NCBI GenBank assembly: GCA_030645615.1
Contig: JAUSNB010000047.1
Location: 1 to 56,591, forward strand
Length of the DNA: 56,591 nt
Reading direction: 5' to 3'
DNA from: Actinomycetota bacterium
GTDB lineage: Bacteria; Actinomycetota; Actinomycetes; S36-B12
The notes below the pieces were generated by a model, which had not been told where the DNA came from, ran no database searches, and worked only from the letters and a program-made list of their open reading frames with translations. This document shows positions 1 through 8,900 of this stretch, one piece after another; position 1 is the stretch's first letter; each line of letters opens with the position of its first letter. Position numbers and translations under genes: made by a program.

Positions 1-1
1 A

Positions 2-2236
2 ACGATCCACGATCTGCGCGGCCTGGTAGAACAGGCCCACGCCGTGGACGCGCTGGTCGTCGTCGCCACGGACCTGCTGGCCCTGACCCTCCTCACTCCG
101 CCCGGCCAATTCGGCGCGGATATTGCCGTGGGCAGCGCCCAGCGCTTTGGCGTGCCTCTGGGCTATGGCGGCCCCCACGCCGCTTTCATGGCTACCAAGG
201 ACGATCTCAAACGGATCATGCCGGGGCGTCTGATCGGCGTCTCCAAAGATGCCGAGGGCAAACCTGCCCTGCGTCTGGCCCTGCAAACCAGGGAACAGCA
301 CATCCGCCGGGACAAGGCGACCAGCAACATCTGCACGGCCCAGGTCCTCCTCGCCGTGATGGCGTCGATGTACGCCGCCTACCACGGCCCGCGCGGGCTC
401 ACGGAGATCGCCCGCCGCGTGCACGACCGGGCCCGGGTCCTCGCGACCGGCCTTCGCGCGGCCGGTGCCACGCTCGACTCCACGGACTTCTTCGACACCG
501 TCCGGTGGTCGACCCCGGGCCATGCGGTCGAGGTGCTCGATGCGGCGCGTCGAGAGGGAGTCAACCTGCGCCTCGTCGACGCCGACACCGTGTCGGCCAG
601 CAGCGACGAGCTCACCACCCCCGGCGACGTGGAGAAGGTCTGGCGGGCTTGTGCGGGCGTCTTCCCCGCAGCCGCAGGCCTGTCGTACGACCGGATCGAG
701 GCGGCCGAGGGCATCGGACTGCCAGCCGCGCTCCTGCGCACCAGCCCGTTCCTCACGCATCCGGTCTTCCACGCACACCACAGCGAGACGGCGATGCTTC
801 GCTACATCCGGCGGCTGGGGGACCGTGACATCGCGCTGGACCGCGCGATGATCCCGCTCGGCTCGTGCACCATGAAGCTCAACGCCACAACCGAGATGGA
901 GCCGGTCACCTGGCCGGAGTTCGCCGCCATCCACCCCTTCGCCCCCCTCGACCAGGCAGTCGGCTACCTCGACCTGATCCGTTCGCTCGAGGACTGGCTC
1001 GTCGAGGTCACCGGGTACGACGCGGTGAGCCTCCAGCCCAACGCGGGCTCCCAGGGCGAGTTCGCCGGGCTGCTCGCGATCGCCGCGTACCACCGGTCCA
1101 ACGGTTCCGGTCATCGTGACGTATGCCTGATCCCGAGCAGCGCTCATGGCACGAACGCCGCGAGCGCGGTGATGGCCGGCATGCGCGTCGTCGTCGTCGC
1201 CTGCGACGAGCACGGCAACGTCGACCTCGACGACCTTCGCGCACGGATCGACCAGCACCGCGACTCCCTGGCGGCGCTGATGGTGACGTACCCCTCGACG
1301 CATGGGGTGTTCGAGACTGCCATCGCGGACATCTGTGGCCTCGTGCACGAGGCCGGAGGACAGGTGTACGTCGACGGCGCGAACCTCAATGCCCTCGTCG
1401 GGCTGGCGAAGCCAGGCAAGTTCGGGGCCGACGTCTCCCACCTCAACCTGCACAAGACGTTCTGCATCCCGCATGGCGGCGGCGGCCCCGGTGTCGGCCC
1501 GGTGGCCGTGCGTGCACATCTCGCTCCCTACCTGCCTTCCCATCCGTTGCGCCCGGAGGCCGGGCCGTCGGGTCGCGGCTACGCCGACGGGGGAGTGGGG
1601 CCGGTTAGCGGCGCCCCGTGGGGCAGCGCGGGGATCCTGCCCATCCCATGGGCGTACATCCGCATGATGGGTGCAGAGGGGCTGCTGCTAGCCACCCAGA
1701 CGGCCATCCTGTCGGCGAACTACGTCGCGGCACGACTGCGCGACCATTTCCCGACCCTGTACTCCGGTGATCGGGGACTGGTCGCCCACGAATGCATCCT
1801 GGACGTTCGCGACATCACCGCGCGCACGGGTGTCACGGTCGACGACATCGCCAAGCGGCTGATCGACTACGGCTTCCATGCGCCCACGATGTCGTTCCCC
1901 GTCGCCGGCACGCTGATGGTCGAGCCGACCGAGAGCGAGGGACTCGACGAACTGGATCGCTTCTGCGAGGCCATGATCGCGATCAAGGGCGAGATCGACG
2001 CAGTCGCCGATGGGACCTGGCCGCTCGAGGACAGTCCTCTGCGCCATGCGCCGCACACGGCGGACTGCCTCATCGGTGAGTGGGACCACGCCTATCCGGC
2101 CCGTACCGCCGCGTTCCCCGTGGAGTCGCTGCGCCAGGACAAGTACTGGCCGCCGGTGCGGCGGATCGACGGGGCATACGGCGACCGGAACCTGGTCTGC
2201 TCGTGCCCGATGCCCGAGGAACTGGCCAGCATGTGA
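2..2236 (+). CDS. gcvP: Glycine dehydrogenase (glycine cleavage P-protein), 3' part
   Basis: PLP-dependent glycine decarboxylase, the P-protein of the glycine cleavage system, which passes the aminomethyl group to lipoyl-GcvH. The reading frame is open from base 2 and the true start lies left of the window; about 744 residues remain of a protein usually near 950. The PLP-lysine motif [16 protein letters not shown] is visible, with the lysine codon at 1454-1456, and the C-terminal half is complete to a TGA at 2234-2236. The substrate-binding glycine-rich turns match the family. The stop overlaps the next gene's GTG. The first roughly 300 bases use many more A/T-ending codons (aaa, gat, att, ttt, cct) than the rest of the gene, so the left end may be a recombinant or an assembly join. 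Family assignment is certain. Confidence 0.96.
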   Translation, partial: TIHDLRGLVEQAHAVDALVVVATDLLALTLLTPPGQFGADIAVGSAQRFGVPLGYGGPHAAFMATKDDLKRIMPGRLIGVSKDAEGKPALRLALQTREQHIRRDKATSNICTAQVLLAVMASMYAAYHGPRGLTEIARRVHDRARVLATGLRAAGATLDSTDFFDTVRWSTPGHAVEVLDAARREGVNLRLVDADTVSASSDELTTPGDVEKVWRACAGVFPAAAGLSYDRIEAAEGIGLPAALLRTSPFLTHPVFHAHHSETAMLRYIRRLGDRDIALDRAMIPLGSCTMKLNATTEMEPVTWPEFAAIHPFAPLDQAVGYLDLIRSLEDWLVEVTGYDAVSLQPNAGSQGEFAGLLAIAAYHRSNGSGHRDVCLIPSSAHGTNAASAVMAGMRVVVVACDEHGNVDLDDLRARIDQHRDSLAALMVTYPSTHGVFETAIADICGLVHEAGGQVYVDGANLNALVGLAKPGKFGADVSHLNLHKTFCIPHGGGGPGVGPVAVRAHLAPYLPSHPLRPEAGPSGRGYADGGVGPVSGAPWGSAGILPIPWAYIRMMGAEGLLLATQTAILSANYVAARLRDHFPTLYSGDRGLVAHECILDVRDITARTGVTVDDIAKRLIDYGFHAPTMSFPVAGTLMVEPTESEGLDELDRFCEAMIAIKGEIDAVADGTWPLEDSPLRHAPHTADCLIGEWDHAYPARTAAFPVESLRQDKYWPPVRRIDGAYGDRNLVCSCPMPEELASM

Positions 2237-2658
2237 TCGCGATCTTCGACATCGACGGCGTGCTCGCAGACGCCCGGCATCGCGAGCACCACCTCGACTC
2301 CCGGCCGCGCGACTGGGATGGCTTCTTCGCCGAGGTCTCGTCCGATGCCCCGATCGAGCAGGGGCTGCGGCTCCTGCTCGAGGCGAGCGCCGACCACTCC
2401 GTCATCCTGCTGTCGGGCCGCCCCGAGAGCACCCGCTCGGACACGCAGGACTGGCTCGTCCGGCACGGAGTGTCGTTCGACCGGCTGGTCCTGCGCCGCA
2501 ACAGCGACCACAGGCCCGCCGCGATGCTCAAAGCCGAGCTTGTCGCTGCCCTCGCGCAGCCCGATCAGGTGGCGATGGTGGTCGACGACGATGCGAGCGT
2601 CATCGAGCGGCTGGCAGCCCTCGGCTACCCCGCTCGCCATTTCGATCCGCTCGGATAG
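2233..2658 (+). CDS. Small HAD-superfamily phosphatase
   Basis: 141-aa HAD-fold hydrolase with no cap domain. Motif I is FDIDGV at residues 5-10 (nucleophile Asp6, acid/base Asp8), followed by an LLSGRPE motif II region and VVDDD near residue 116 as the acidic motif IV. This resembles the phosphatase domain of polynucleotide kinase/phosphatase-like and related nucleic-acid or nucleotide phosphatases, but the substrate cannot be read from sequence. The GTG start at 2233 overlaps the gcvP stop (GTGA), implying translational coupling. A longer upstream frame exists but lies inside gcvP. The link with glycine cleavage is positional only. Confidence 0.8.
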   Translation: MIAIFDIDGVLADARHREHHLDSRPRDWDGFFAEVSSDAPIEQGLRLLLEASADHSVILLSGRPESTRSDTQDWLVRHGVSFDRLVLRRNSDHRPAAMLKAELVAALAQPDQVAMVVDDDASVIERLAALGYPARHFDPLG

Positions 2659-2701
2659 GCTCCCGCTCAGGCCGATATCCGGCCACGGAAAAGGGAGTCA
2701 G

Positions 2702-3082
2702 ATGGACGGCAATGTTCTGTGGAGCCTGATCGTGATCTTCTTCATGGTCATGTACTTCATGATCTTCTTCATGGTCGTCATCGACCTGTTCAGTGACCAC
2801 TCGCTCGGTGGTGGCGCGAAGGCAGTGTGGGTGATCGCCTTGATCCTGTTCGGTCCGCTGGCGCTGCTGGTCTACCTGATCGCGCGTGGCAACAGCATGG
2901 CGGAGCGGCGCAAGGCCCAGATGGAGAAGGCCGAGGCATCGCAGCGGGCCTACATCCAGCAAGCAGCGGGCACGGCTGCTGCGCCGGCCGACCAGATCGC
3001 GTCAGCCAAGGCGTTGCTGGACTCCGGTGCCATCAGCCAGGACGAGTACAACACCCTGAAGGCCAAGGCCCTGGCTTCCTGA
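2702..3082 (+). CDS. Membrane protein with N-terminal TM pair and C-terminal SHOCT domain
   Basis: 126-aa protein. Residues about 6-30 form a very hydrophobic Met/Phe-rich segment and residues about 43-62 a second one, matching the phospholipase D-nuclease N-terminal membrane module common in actinobacteria. A charged, probably helical linker (residues 65-85) leads to a short C-terminal SHOCT motif (about residues 98-124: IASAKALLDSGAISQDEY), a domain thought to mediate oligomerisation. ATG at 2702 is chosen because of the purine-rich AAAAGGGAG 4-12 nt upstream and because the hydrophobic segment begins directly after it. The gene ends just before a strong hairpin terminator. Function unknown; PLDc_N/SHOCT proteins are usually hypothetical. 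Confidence 0.85.
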   Translation: MDGNVLWSLIVIFFMVMYFMIFFMVVIDLFSDHSLGGGAKAVWVIALILFGPLALLVYLIARGNSMAERRKAQMEKAEASQRAYIQQAAGTAAAPADQIASAKALLDSGAISQDEYNTLKAKALAS

Positions 3083-3100
3083 CGGGCCGGCCCGAAGCAA

Positions 3101-3138
3101 CGCCGAGGGAGGTTAGGGGTGCCTAACCTCCCTCGGCG
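3101..3138 (+). terminator. Perfect 17-bp stem hairpin terminator
   Basis: CGCCGAGGGAGGTTAGG (3101-3117) pairs perfectly with 3122-3138 around the loop GGTG. It starts 18 nt after the SHOCT gene stop and is followed by ATTCTCG rather than a run of T, as is common for actinobacterial L-shaped terminators. It probably ends the gcvP-HAD-SHOCT transcript. Confidence 0.85.
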
Positions 3139-3158
3139 ATTCTCGTGACGCCGCCGGA

Positions 3159-3164
3159 TACGCT
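3159..3164 (+). promoter_or_regulatory. -10 element for the epimerase/acetyltransferase transcript
   Basis: TACGCT sits 7 nt before an ATG at 3172, directly after the terminator hairpin. The spacing would put the transcription start on or next to that ATG. No clear -35 box was seen. Confidence 0.5.
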
Positions 3165-3171
3165 GGGCGCC

Positions 3172-3234
3172 ATGGCGCAGTCACCGGCGGGGTCGGTCGC
3201 CGACCTGCGGGTGGGTCCGGCAGGCGGGCCGTGA
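3172..3234 (+). CDS. Possible 20-codon leaderless leader ORF
   Basis: An ATG with TACGCT 7 nt upstream opens a 20-residue frame beginning MAQSPAGSV and ending at TGA 3232-3234. It lies 19 nt before the GTG of the epimerase gene, whose own Shine-Dalgarno (GGCCGGAGG) falls in the gap. It could be a translated leader that couples or gates the downstream gene, or an incidental ORF. No run of a single regulatory codon is visible, so attenuation is not obvious. Confidence 0.3.
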   Translation: MAQSPAGSVADLRVGPAGGP

Positions 3235-3253
3235 GCGGCCGGAGGCCCGGCGC

Positions 3254-4249
3254 GTGACCCGCCTCCTTGTTCTCGGCGGGACCGGCTGGCTCGGTCGCGA
3301 AGTGGCCGCCCAGGCCGTCACGGCGGGCATGGACGTGACCTGCCTGGCCCGCGGCGACTCGGGGAACACGCCGGCCGGTGCTCGGTTCCTGCCGGCCGAC
3401 CGGACCCAGGTCGGCGCCTACGACGAGGCGGCCGCCGAGGACTGGGACGCGGTGCTCGACCTCATCTGGCAGCCCGGAATGGTGAGCAGTGCTCTCGCTG
3501 CGCTGTCGACGAGGGCAGCCCACTGGGTATACGTGTCCTCCGGGTCGGTCTACGCCGACACCGGCACGCCGGGCGCCGACGAGTCCGCCACGGTCGTCAC
3601 GCCGCTTGCGGCAGATTCCGCGACCATGGAGGAGTACGGGCCGGCGAAGGCCCGGTGCGAGCAGCTGGTGCGAGGAGCGATGGGGGAGAGGTGCGTGCTC
3701 GGGCGGGCCGGCCTCATCGGCGGGCCCGGTGATGGCAGCGACCGGTTCGGCTACTGGGTTTCCCGCTTCGCCCTCGCCGCGGACGAACCGGTCCTCGTCC
3801 CGGACTCGCCCAGGCTCAGCACCCAGACGATCGATGTCCGTGACCTGGCCGCCTTCCTCGTGGACGCCTGCGCCGAGGGGCACCAGGGCGCGGTCAACCT
3901 GGTGGGGGAGTGCAGGGACCTTGCGGAGGTGCTGGCGCTCGCCGCGGATGCAGCGGGCTTCACGGGGGAGCAGGTGCCGGCCAGCCCAGCCTGGCTAGAG
4001 GAGCACGAGGTGCAGCCCTGGGCCGGGCCACGCTCGCTCCCGCTGTGGCTTCCCCTGCCCGAGTACGCCGGCTTCGGGGCCAGGGCCGACGGGCGAGCGC
4101 GCGCGATGGGCCTGGCTCGCCGGCCGCTGGAGTCGACCCTGGCGGACACCCTCGTGGACGAGCGCTCGCGGGGGCTGTCCCGGGCGCGCCGCGCAGGCCT
4201 GGACCGTGCGGACGAACTCGCCTTGATCGCCGAGGCGCTGCGTGGCTGA
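3254..4249 (+). CDS. NAD-dependent epimerase/dehydratase family protein (extended SDR)
   Basis: 331-aa Rossmann-fold protein. The N-terminal GGTGWLG motif (residues 8-14) binds NAD(P), YVSSGSVYAD (about residues 93-102) is the usual SDR serine strand, and YGPAKARCE (about residues 129-137) supplies the Tyr-x3-Lys catalytic pair. The sequence is of the reductase/epimerase type common in actinobacteria; the substrate is unknown. The GTG at 3254 follows a good GGAGG-type ribosome site, and the Rossmann strand starts at residue 3, which supports this start. The 3' end overlaps the GNAT gene by 8 nt, so the two are probably co-translated. Confidence 0.85.
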   Translation: MTRLLVLGGTGWLGREVAAQAVTAGMDVTCLARGDSGNTPAGARFLPADRTQVGAYDEAAAEDWDAVLDLIWQPGMVSSALAALSTRAAHWVYVSSGSVYADTGTPGADESATVVTPLAADSATMEEYGPAKARCEQLVRGAMGERCVLGRAGLIGGPGDGSDRFGYWVSRFALAADEPVLVPDSPRLSTQTIDVRDLAAFLVDACAEGHQGAVNLVGECRDLAEVLALAADAAGFTGEQVPASPAWLEEHEVQPWAGPRSLPLWLPLPEYAGFGARADGRARAMGLARRPLESTLADTLVDERSRGLSRARRAGLDRADELALIAEALRG

Positions 4250-4712
4250 CGCGATCACCCGCCCCGCCGAGATCCGCGCCTTCGAGCCAGCCGACGCGGA
4301 CTCGTTGATCGCCCTGTGGCAGGCATGCGGGCTGACCCGTCCCTGGAACGACGCCCGCAAGGACATCGCCCGCAAGATGGCCGACTCGCCGTGGGGGCTG
4401 CTCGTGGCCGACCGGGCGAGGGAGGTCGTCGGCGGGGTCATGGTGGGGTACGACGGGCACCGGGGATCGGTGAACTACCTCGCGGTAGCGCCCTCGGCCC
4501 GGGGCGTCGGCATCGGAACGGCTCTCATGGATGCCGCCGAGGGTGCCTTGCTGATGCGCGGCTGCCCCAAGATCAACCTGCAGGTACGCCCCGAGAACGC
4601 AGACGTGATCGCGTTCTACGCGCGCCGGGGCTACTCCACGTTCGCTCCGGGGGACCAGGCGACCAACCTGGGACTTCGGCTGGATCATGACGGACCGGCC
4701 CCTTCGTCTTGA
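4242..4712 (+). CDS. GNAT family N-acetyltransferase (YpeA-like)
   Basis: 156-aa acetyl-CoA-dependent acetyltransferase. The acetyl-CoA pyrophosphate loop is the ARGVGIG segment (about residues 86-92) after the beta-4 strand VNYLAVAPS. NLQVRPENADVIAFYARRGY is the family beta-5/alpha-4 region, where an Asn and Tyr usually contact CoA. It is similar to the YpeA group of small acetyltransferases; the acceptor is unknown. The GTG start lies within the last codons of the epimerase gene. About 70 nt separate it from the toxin-antitoxin promoter. Confidence 0.85.
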   Translation: MADAITRPAEIRAFEPADADSLIALWQACGLTRPWNDARKDIARKMADSPWGLLVADRAREVVGGVMVGYDGHRGSVNYLAVAPSARGVGIGTALMDAAEGALLMRGCPKINLQVRPENADVIAFYARRGYSTFAPGDQATNLGLRLDHDGPAPSS

Positions 4713-4743
4713 CGCATGCACCCTGATGGACACACGTCCGGTC

Positions 4744-4777
4744 ACCACCAAGAGTGGTGGTATCTGGCTGGTATCGT
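4744..4777 (+). promoter_or_regulatory. Promoter and likely operator of the toxin-antitoxin pair
   Basis: A perfect inverted repeat ACCACCA-AGAG-TGGTGGT occupies 4744-4761. TGGTATC is repeated directly at 4758-4764 and 4769-4775, 11 nt apart, so one helical turn. The -10 hexamer TATCGT (4772-4777) overlaps the second copy and lies 6 nt before the antitoxin ATG. This arrangement fits autorepression by an RHH antitoxin or the toxin-antitoxin complex. Confidence 0.6.
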
Positions 4778-4783
4778 CTTCCC

Positions 4784-4981
4784 ATGGCGATGACCTTGCG
4801 ACTGAGTGACGAGGAGACCGAGGCGCTGCGGGCGCGATCGGCGTTGGAGGGACGATCCATGCAGGAAGTCGCCAAGACCGCAATCGCGGCTTACGTGTCC
4901 GACCGGCCACAGCGACTCGTATCGGCCATCGAGGCCGTCGTGATTGAGGATGCCGAACTGCTGCGCCGTCTGAGCCAGTGA
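4784..4981 (+). CDS. Ribbon-helix-helix antitoxin of a Doc-type toxin-antitoxin pair
   Basis: 65-aa protein. MTLRLSDEETEALRARS followed by GRSMQEVAKTAI is the strand-helix-helix pattern of CopG/Arc-type repressors. The acidic C-terminal tail (VVIEDAELLRRLSQ) is the expected toxin-neutralising segment. ATG at 4784 is chosen over an upstream GTG because TATCGT lies 6 nt before it and the RHH strand begins at residue 3. The stop overlaps the toxin start (GTGA). It should bind its own promoter and cover the Doc active site. Confidence 0.82.
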   Translation: MAMTLRLSDEETEALRARSALEGRSMQEVAKTAIAAYVSDRPQRLVSAIEAVVIEDAELLRRLSQ

Positions 4982-5394
4982 CCAGCGGAAAGGACGAGGC
5001 TGCCGAAACGGACTTCCTGACGATCGAGGATCTCCTGGAGATCGCAAACGCTGTCATCCCCGGGTTCCGGATCCGCGACATCGGACTCCTGCAGTCCGCG
5101 TGTGCCAGACCGCAGACCACGGTCTTCGGTGAAATGGCGTACCCGACTTTGCTGGAGCAGGCGGGCGCGCTCATGCACTCACTCGGCCGCAATCACCCCC
5201 TGATTGATGGGAACAAGCGACTGGCGTGGGCGGGTCTGCGCGTGTTCCTGGCGCTCAATGGGCGTTCCATCAGCTATGGCGTCGACGAGGCCGAACACCT
5301 CGTTCTCAAGGTCGCGCGGGGAGAGATCGAGGTCGCGGATGTCGCTGCCTGGCTCGGGGAACACCAGGACGGCCAATGGCCTCCAATCGCGTGA
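4978..5394 (+). CDS. doc: Doc-type (Fic fold) toxin
   Basis: 138-aa Fic/Doc-family protein. The active-site loop is HPLIDGNKR at residues 73-81 (His73, Asp77, Lys80, Arg81), of the Doc type rather than the HPFxxGNGR of AMPylating Fic enzymes. Known Doc proteins phosphorylate elongation factor Tu and stop translation. Helices before the loop (MAYPTLLEQAGALMHSLG) and after it (LAWAGLRVFLALNG) match the death-on-curing fold. The GTG start overlaps the antitoxin stop. Pairing Doc with a ribbon-helix-helix antitoxin rather than a Phd-type one is a known variant. The catalytic residues are intact, so it is probably functional. Confidence 0.88.
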   Translation: MTSGKDEAAETDFLTIEDLLEIANAVIPGFRIRDIGLLQSACARPQTTVFGEMAYPTLLEQAGALMHSLGRNHPLIDGNKRLAWAGLRVFLALNGRSISYGVDEAEHLVLKVARGEIEVADVAAWLGEHQDGQWPPIA

Positions 5395-5399
5395 TTGTC

Positions 5400-5413
5400 A
5401 TAATGCGCATTAT
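5400..5413. promoter_or_regulatory. AT-rich 14-bp perfect palindrome
   Basis: ATAATGCGCATTAT lies 6 nt after the toxin stop and about 100 nt before the secreted-protein gene. It is flanked by GTGAT (5391-5395) and ATCAC (5420-5424), which extend the dyad imperfectly. It is unusually AT-rich for this genome and looks like a dimeric regulator site. The regulator is unknown; a weak terminator is the alternative. The remaining bases to 5516 hold a -like AGGGAG ribosome site and nothing else I can name. Confidence 0.4.
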
Positions 5414-5516
5414 CGGCGATATCACAGTGAGGCGGATGTTCCGCCCGTGCCGCGAACACGGCAGGGCCCGTACCGCCACAATCAGCACACCACCGGCCCG
5501 GCCTTAGGGAGCGCCC

Positions 5517-5939
5517 ATGAACCTCAGCCACACGACCCGCTGCCTTGCCCTCACGGCGTCCTGCTCCCTGGCCCTGGTCGGGGCCTTCGTGCCCGGCGCT
5601 GCCGCGGCGCCGCTGTACCAGTGCGGCAAGCCCATCGTCGACACCGATGGCTCGATCCAGAACGTGATCTGCGGCAACGGCCAGCTCAACGAGAACCCCA
5701 AGGTCGCGGCACTCCTGCGCAAGGAGGCCCCCGCGACGATGGCGGTGTCCCCGAGCGCGACGTGGCGAACACTGCGCAAGGCGATGTGCAAGGACCTGGA
5801 GCAGGCTGACTCTCCCGTGATGATCGCCGTCTACCTGTACAAGGATGGCCAGCGTAACGACGCGGGCGTCAGCGAGCCCGCCTGGCCGTCGATCCAGCGG
5901 GTCGAGACCCGCATCACCGATGGCACCCTGTGCGGCTGA
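5517..5939 (+). CDS. Small secreted protein with four cysteines
   Basis: 140-aa protein not recognised as a named family. Residues 1-32 form a Sec signal peptide (hydrophobic core about 9-25, likely cleavage after AAA near residue 31). The mature part, about 108 aa, has four cysteines (QCGKP, VICGNG, AMCKDL and the C-terminal TLCG), probably making two disulfides. There is no lipobox after the signal and no catalytic motif. An AGGGAG ribosome site precedes the ATG. The gene stands between the toxin-antitoxin pair and, facing it, the multicopper oxidase, with only 4 nt between their stops. A protease-inhibitor-like or structural exported role is possible but not shown. Confidence 0.75.
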   Translation: MNLSHTTRCLALTASCSLALVGAFVPGAAAAPLYQCGKPIVDTDGSIQNVICGNGQLNENPKVAALLRKEAPATMAVSPSATWRTLRKAMCKDLEQADSPVMIAVYLYKDGQRNDAGVSEPAWPSIQRVETRITDGTLCG

Positions 5940-5943
5940 TCCG

Positions 5944-8900
5944 CTAGCGCCCGCCGATCCCGGTCACGGTCGACGGCGAGACGTGCACGGCCAACTGCTT
6001 GGCGATCCAGGTGCTGGGCCGCTTCGCCTTGGCGCGGACGTCGAAGACCGCGACCGACGGACGGCCGGCCGACGTGCCCGCGACGACGAGGTCGGCCGAA
6101 CGGGTGTTCGCGCTTGTCGTCACGTCGACGCCGTCCGTGGAGCCGGGGAAGGCGTCGAACCGCAAGGCCTCGCTGAACGACGCCGCCATCGAGTGCTCGC
6201 TGGCCGGCATGACGTACAGGTCCGGATGCCCGTTCTGGCGTGACCCGCTGCTGAAGACCGCGACCTCGCTGCCGCCGTCACTCATCCCCGCGATGATCCG
6301 GGAGAACCCGCCCTGCTCCCCCGCGACCCAGCCGGTCGCGACGCTGACCCCGCCCCGGTAGCTCGCGTCGAAGGCGAGGAAGGAGTCCTGCAGCACCGGC
6401 TCGTGGGCATGCGGCAGGTGGCCTTCGGCGTGCTCGTTCTCCATGTAGAGGTCGAACAGCCAGGCCTTCACGAGCGGCCTCATGCCCGCCCCGGGCGCCG
6501 TCACGACGACCTCCCGGCCGCTGCTGTCCACGAGGCCCGTGGCCACGTCGACACCGCCGTCGAACGAACCGTACGGACGCCAGGTGTGGTAGGCCGTGCC
6601 CCCGCCGCCGGCCACCCCCGCCTTCAGGATCCGCACCGTGGCCCTCATGCCGGGCCCGGAGCCGACGACGACACTGTCGCCGACCTGGGTGCCATCGATG
6701 TTCCCCGACGAGACGCTGACCCCGCCCCGGAACGAGGCGGCGAAGACGAGGCGGTCGAGCAGCACCGTGCGGAAGGCGCGGTCGGACGAATCCGGCGCCC
6801 CGGAGAAGACGCGCACGCGCGGCTCGGCGCCGGCGCCGGCACCGACGATGAGGTCGAGGACCATGTCGCCGTTGACGTCGCCCATGGCCACGTCGACCGG
6901 GCCGCTCCACGACGCGAACGGCGTGACGGATGCCAGCCGCTTCCCGGTCGCCTGGTCGGTCACGCGGACGAGCGTGGCCCTGCTCCCCTCGCCCTGGAGC
7001 GCGGTGGCGTAGGCCGTCACCTCCGGGATAACGTTGATGATCGCCATCAGGCCGTTGTCCTCGTGATTGAGCCGGTGGCAATGCAGCACGTAGGCCCCGA
7101 TGAACTGCTGGAACTCGGTGCGCACGGACATCCGGCCCGGTGCCTTGACGTCCTCGCCGTTGGCCGCGTAGAGCGGTGCGGGCGTGTTCTGGTTGTCCTG
7201 TCCCCAGGGCAGGTCGGTCAACGTGATCCCCGCTACGGGATCGACGTACTTCACGACCTGGAAGTCGTTGACGTGGATGTGGATCGGGTGCTCGTCGTTG
7301 TTCTCGTTGACGAAGTTCCACTGCTCCGTCGAGTTCAATCGAGGCTGGAGCAGCGGGATGTTCGGGAACTGGTTGTCATCGAACTGGTAGGTGAACGCGT
7401 TGGGGTCCTGGTCGCTCGCGTTCTCGTTCATGAAGCCCCCGCCGATGCGCAGCGTGCGCGTGACGTCGGGGGCTTCGTCCGAGAGGTCGACGAACGAGGT
7501 GTAGGCATCCAGCGGCTGCCCGGCGGCGAACGGCACCGTCGTACCGGTGCCGGAGGACGGCGTGGCAGTGAGGAGGGCCTGGGTCGGGTAGACGAAGAAC
7601 CCGTCGGCATAGCTCACGTAGCGGGGATCCACGGTGATGTTGCCGGTGACGGCCGGTGGCCGGGAGGTGCCGTTGCTGGTGTACAGGATGCCCATGTTCT
7701 TCGTCGTGATCATGTTGCTGCCCTTGTACGTCGGCATCTCCAATTGCAGTCCGCCCGTCTGCGGCATCGTCACCGCGATGGCGTAGCGGCTGGCCGGCGG
7801 GATGAGCAGCACCGTGCCGTCCTCCTCGAGGGCGGGCTGGACCTCGGTGTACGGGTTGCCGTCCTGCCCGACGATCGCAAGCCTGGTCCGCTCCCCCGTG
7901 GCCGTGTTCGTGATCGCGACGCGCATGTAGCCGGCGTCGGTGAAGTTGCCGAGCACCCAGATCTCGGTCTGGCCCGGCGGGGTGGAGATGACCGGCTGGA
8001 ACTGTCCGTTGACGGTGTACTGCACGTCGCGCTGCCACTCCGGCAGGGCCGGCTGAGCGGGCAGTGTCGTGCGCCCGTCGTCGCTGACGAAGGTCTGCAG
8101 GTTGCTGGGCAGGTACTGGTACACGCCGCGGTTGTTGTTGACCGACAGCGGGCCGTCCCACCACGCCGTGACGTACGGAGTCCCCGGGGGCGAGTCGGCG
8201 AAGTTGATCGGGGTCAGGCGTGGCTCGTACGTGCCGTTGGCCAAGGAGGCCTTCGTCGCCTTCTTCAGGGTGCTGACGTTGGCAGGCCAGAATGCGTTGT
8301 TCATGACGGTCTGGCCGCCGGCCCGGTTGAAGACGTAGTTGTACTGCAAGGCCATCGTGCGGACCGGTAGGCCCTGCTGGGTCACGGCCGGGATGCCGCC
8401 GTCGGCGCGCCCGATGACGATCATCCCGAGCAGCCCGCGGTACACCTGCGGCGTGGTGAGCATGTGCCGGTGCGAGTGGTACCAGTACAGGCCAGCCGGG
8501 TGGTCGGCCGGGATCGCGTAGGTGTACGTGTTGGTCATCCCGTTAGGGATGTTGAGCAGGACGTTGTCGCCGTTGCCCGCGGGGCTGACGTGCAGGCCGT
8601 GAGTGTGCAGGTTGTAGGGCGAGTCCTTGAGTTGCTTCGGGTACAGCGGGACGGCCTCGCCGACCGGGGTGAAGGCGGGCTCCTGGTAGTCCCGGATCGT
8701 GAGATCGGTCAGCTCGTTCTCGAGGTGCACGATGAGGGTCTCGCCCGGGCTCACGTTGAGGGTCGGCCCCGGGTAGAGGTTCTCCCCCGTTGCCTCCCCG
8801 TTCGATGCCTGGCCCCGGGCCAGGCGATAGCCGAAGAGCAGGGCGTTGCGGACCGGCCCAGCCGCGGTGTCGAGCGTCATCTCGCCCTGTTGCGCGGTGA

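Noticed and set aside
4978-5394. AMPylating Fic enzyme
   Set aside because: The loop is HPLIDGNKR, the Doc form, without the second Arg of HPFxxGNGR.
5226-5507. 93-codon frame overlapping the Doc gene and the following gap
   Set aside because: It is Arg-rich, out of frame with the clear Doc motif and has no start signal.
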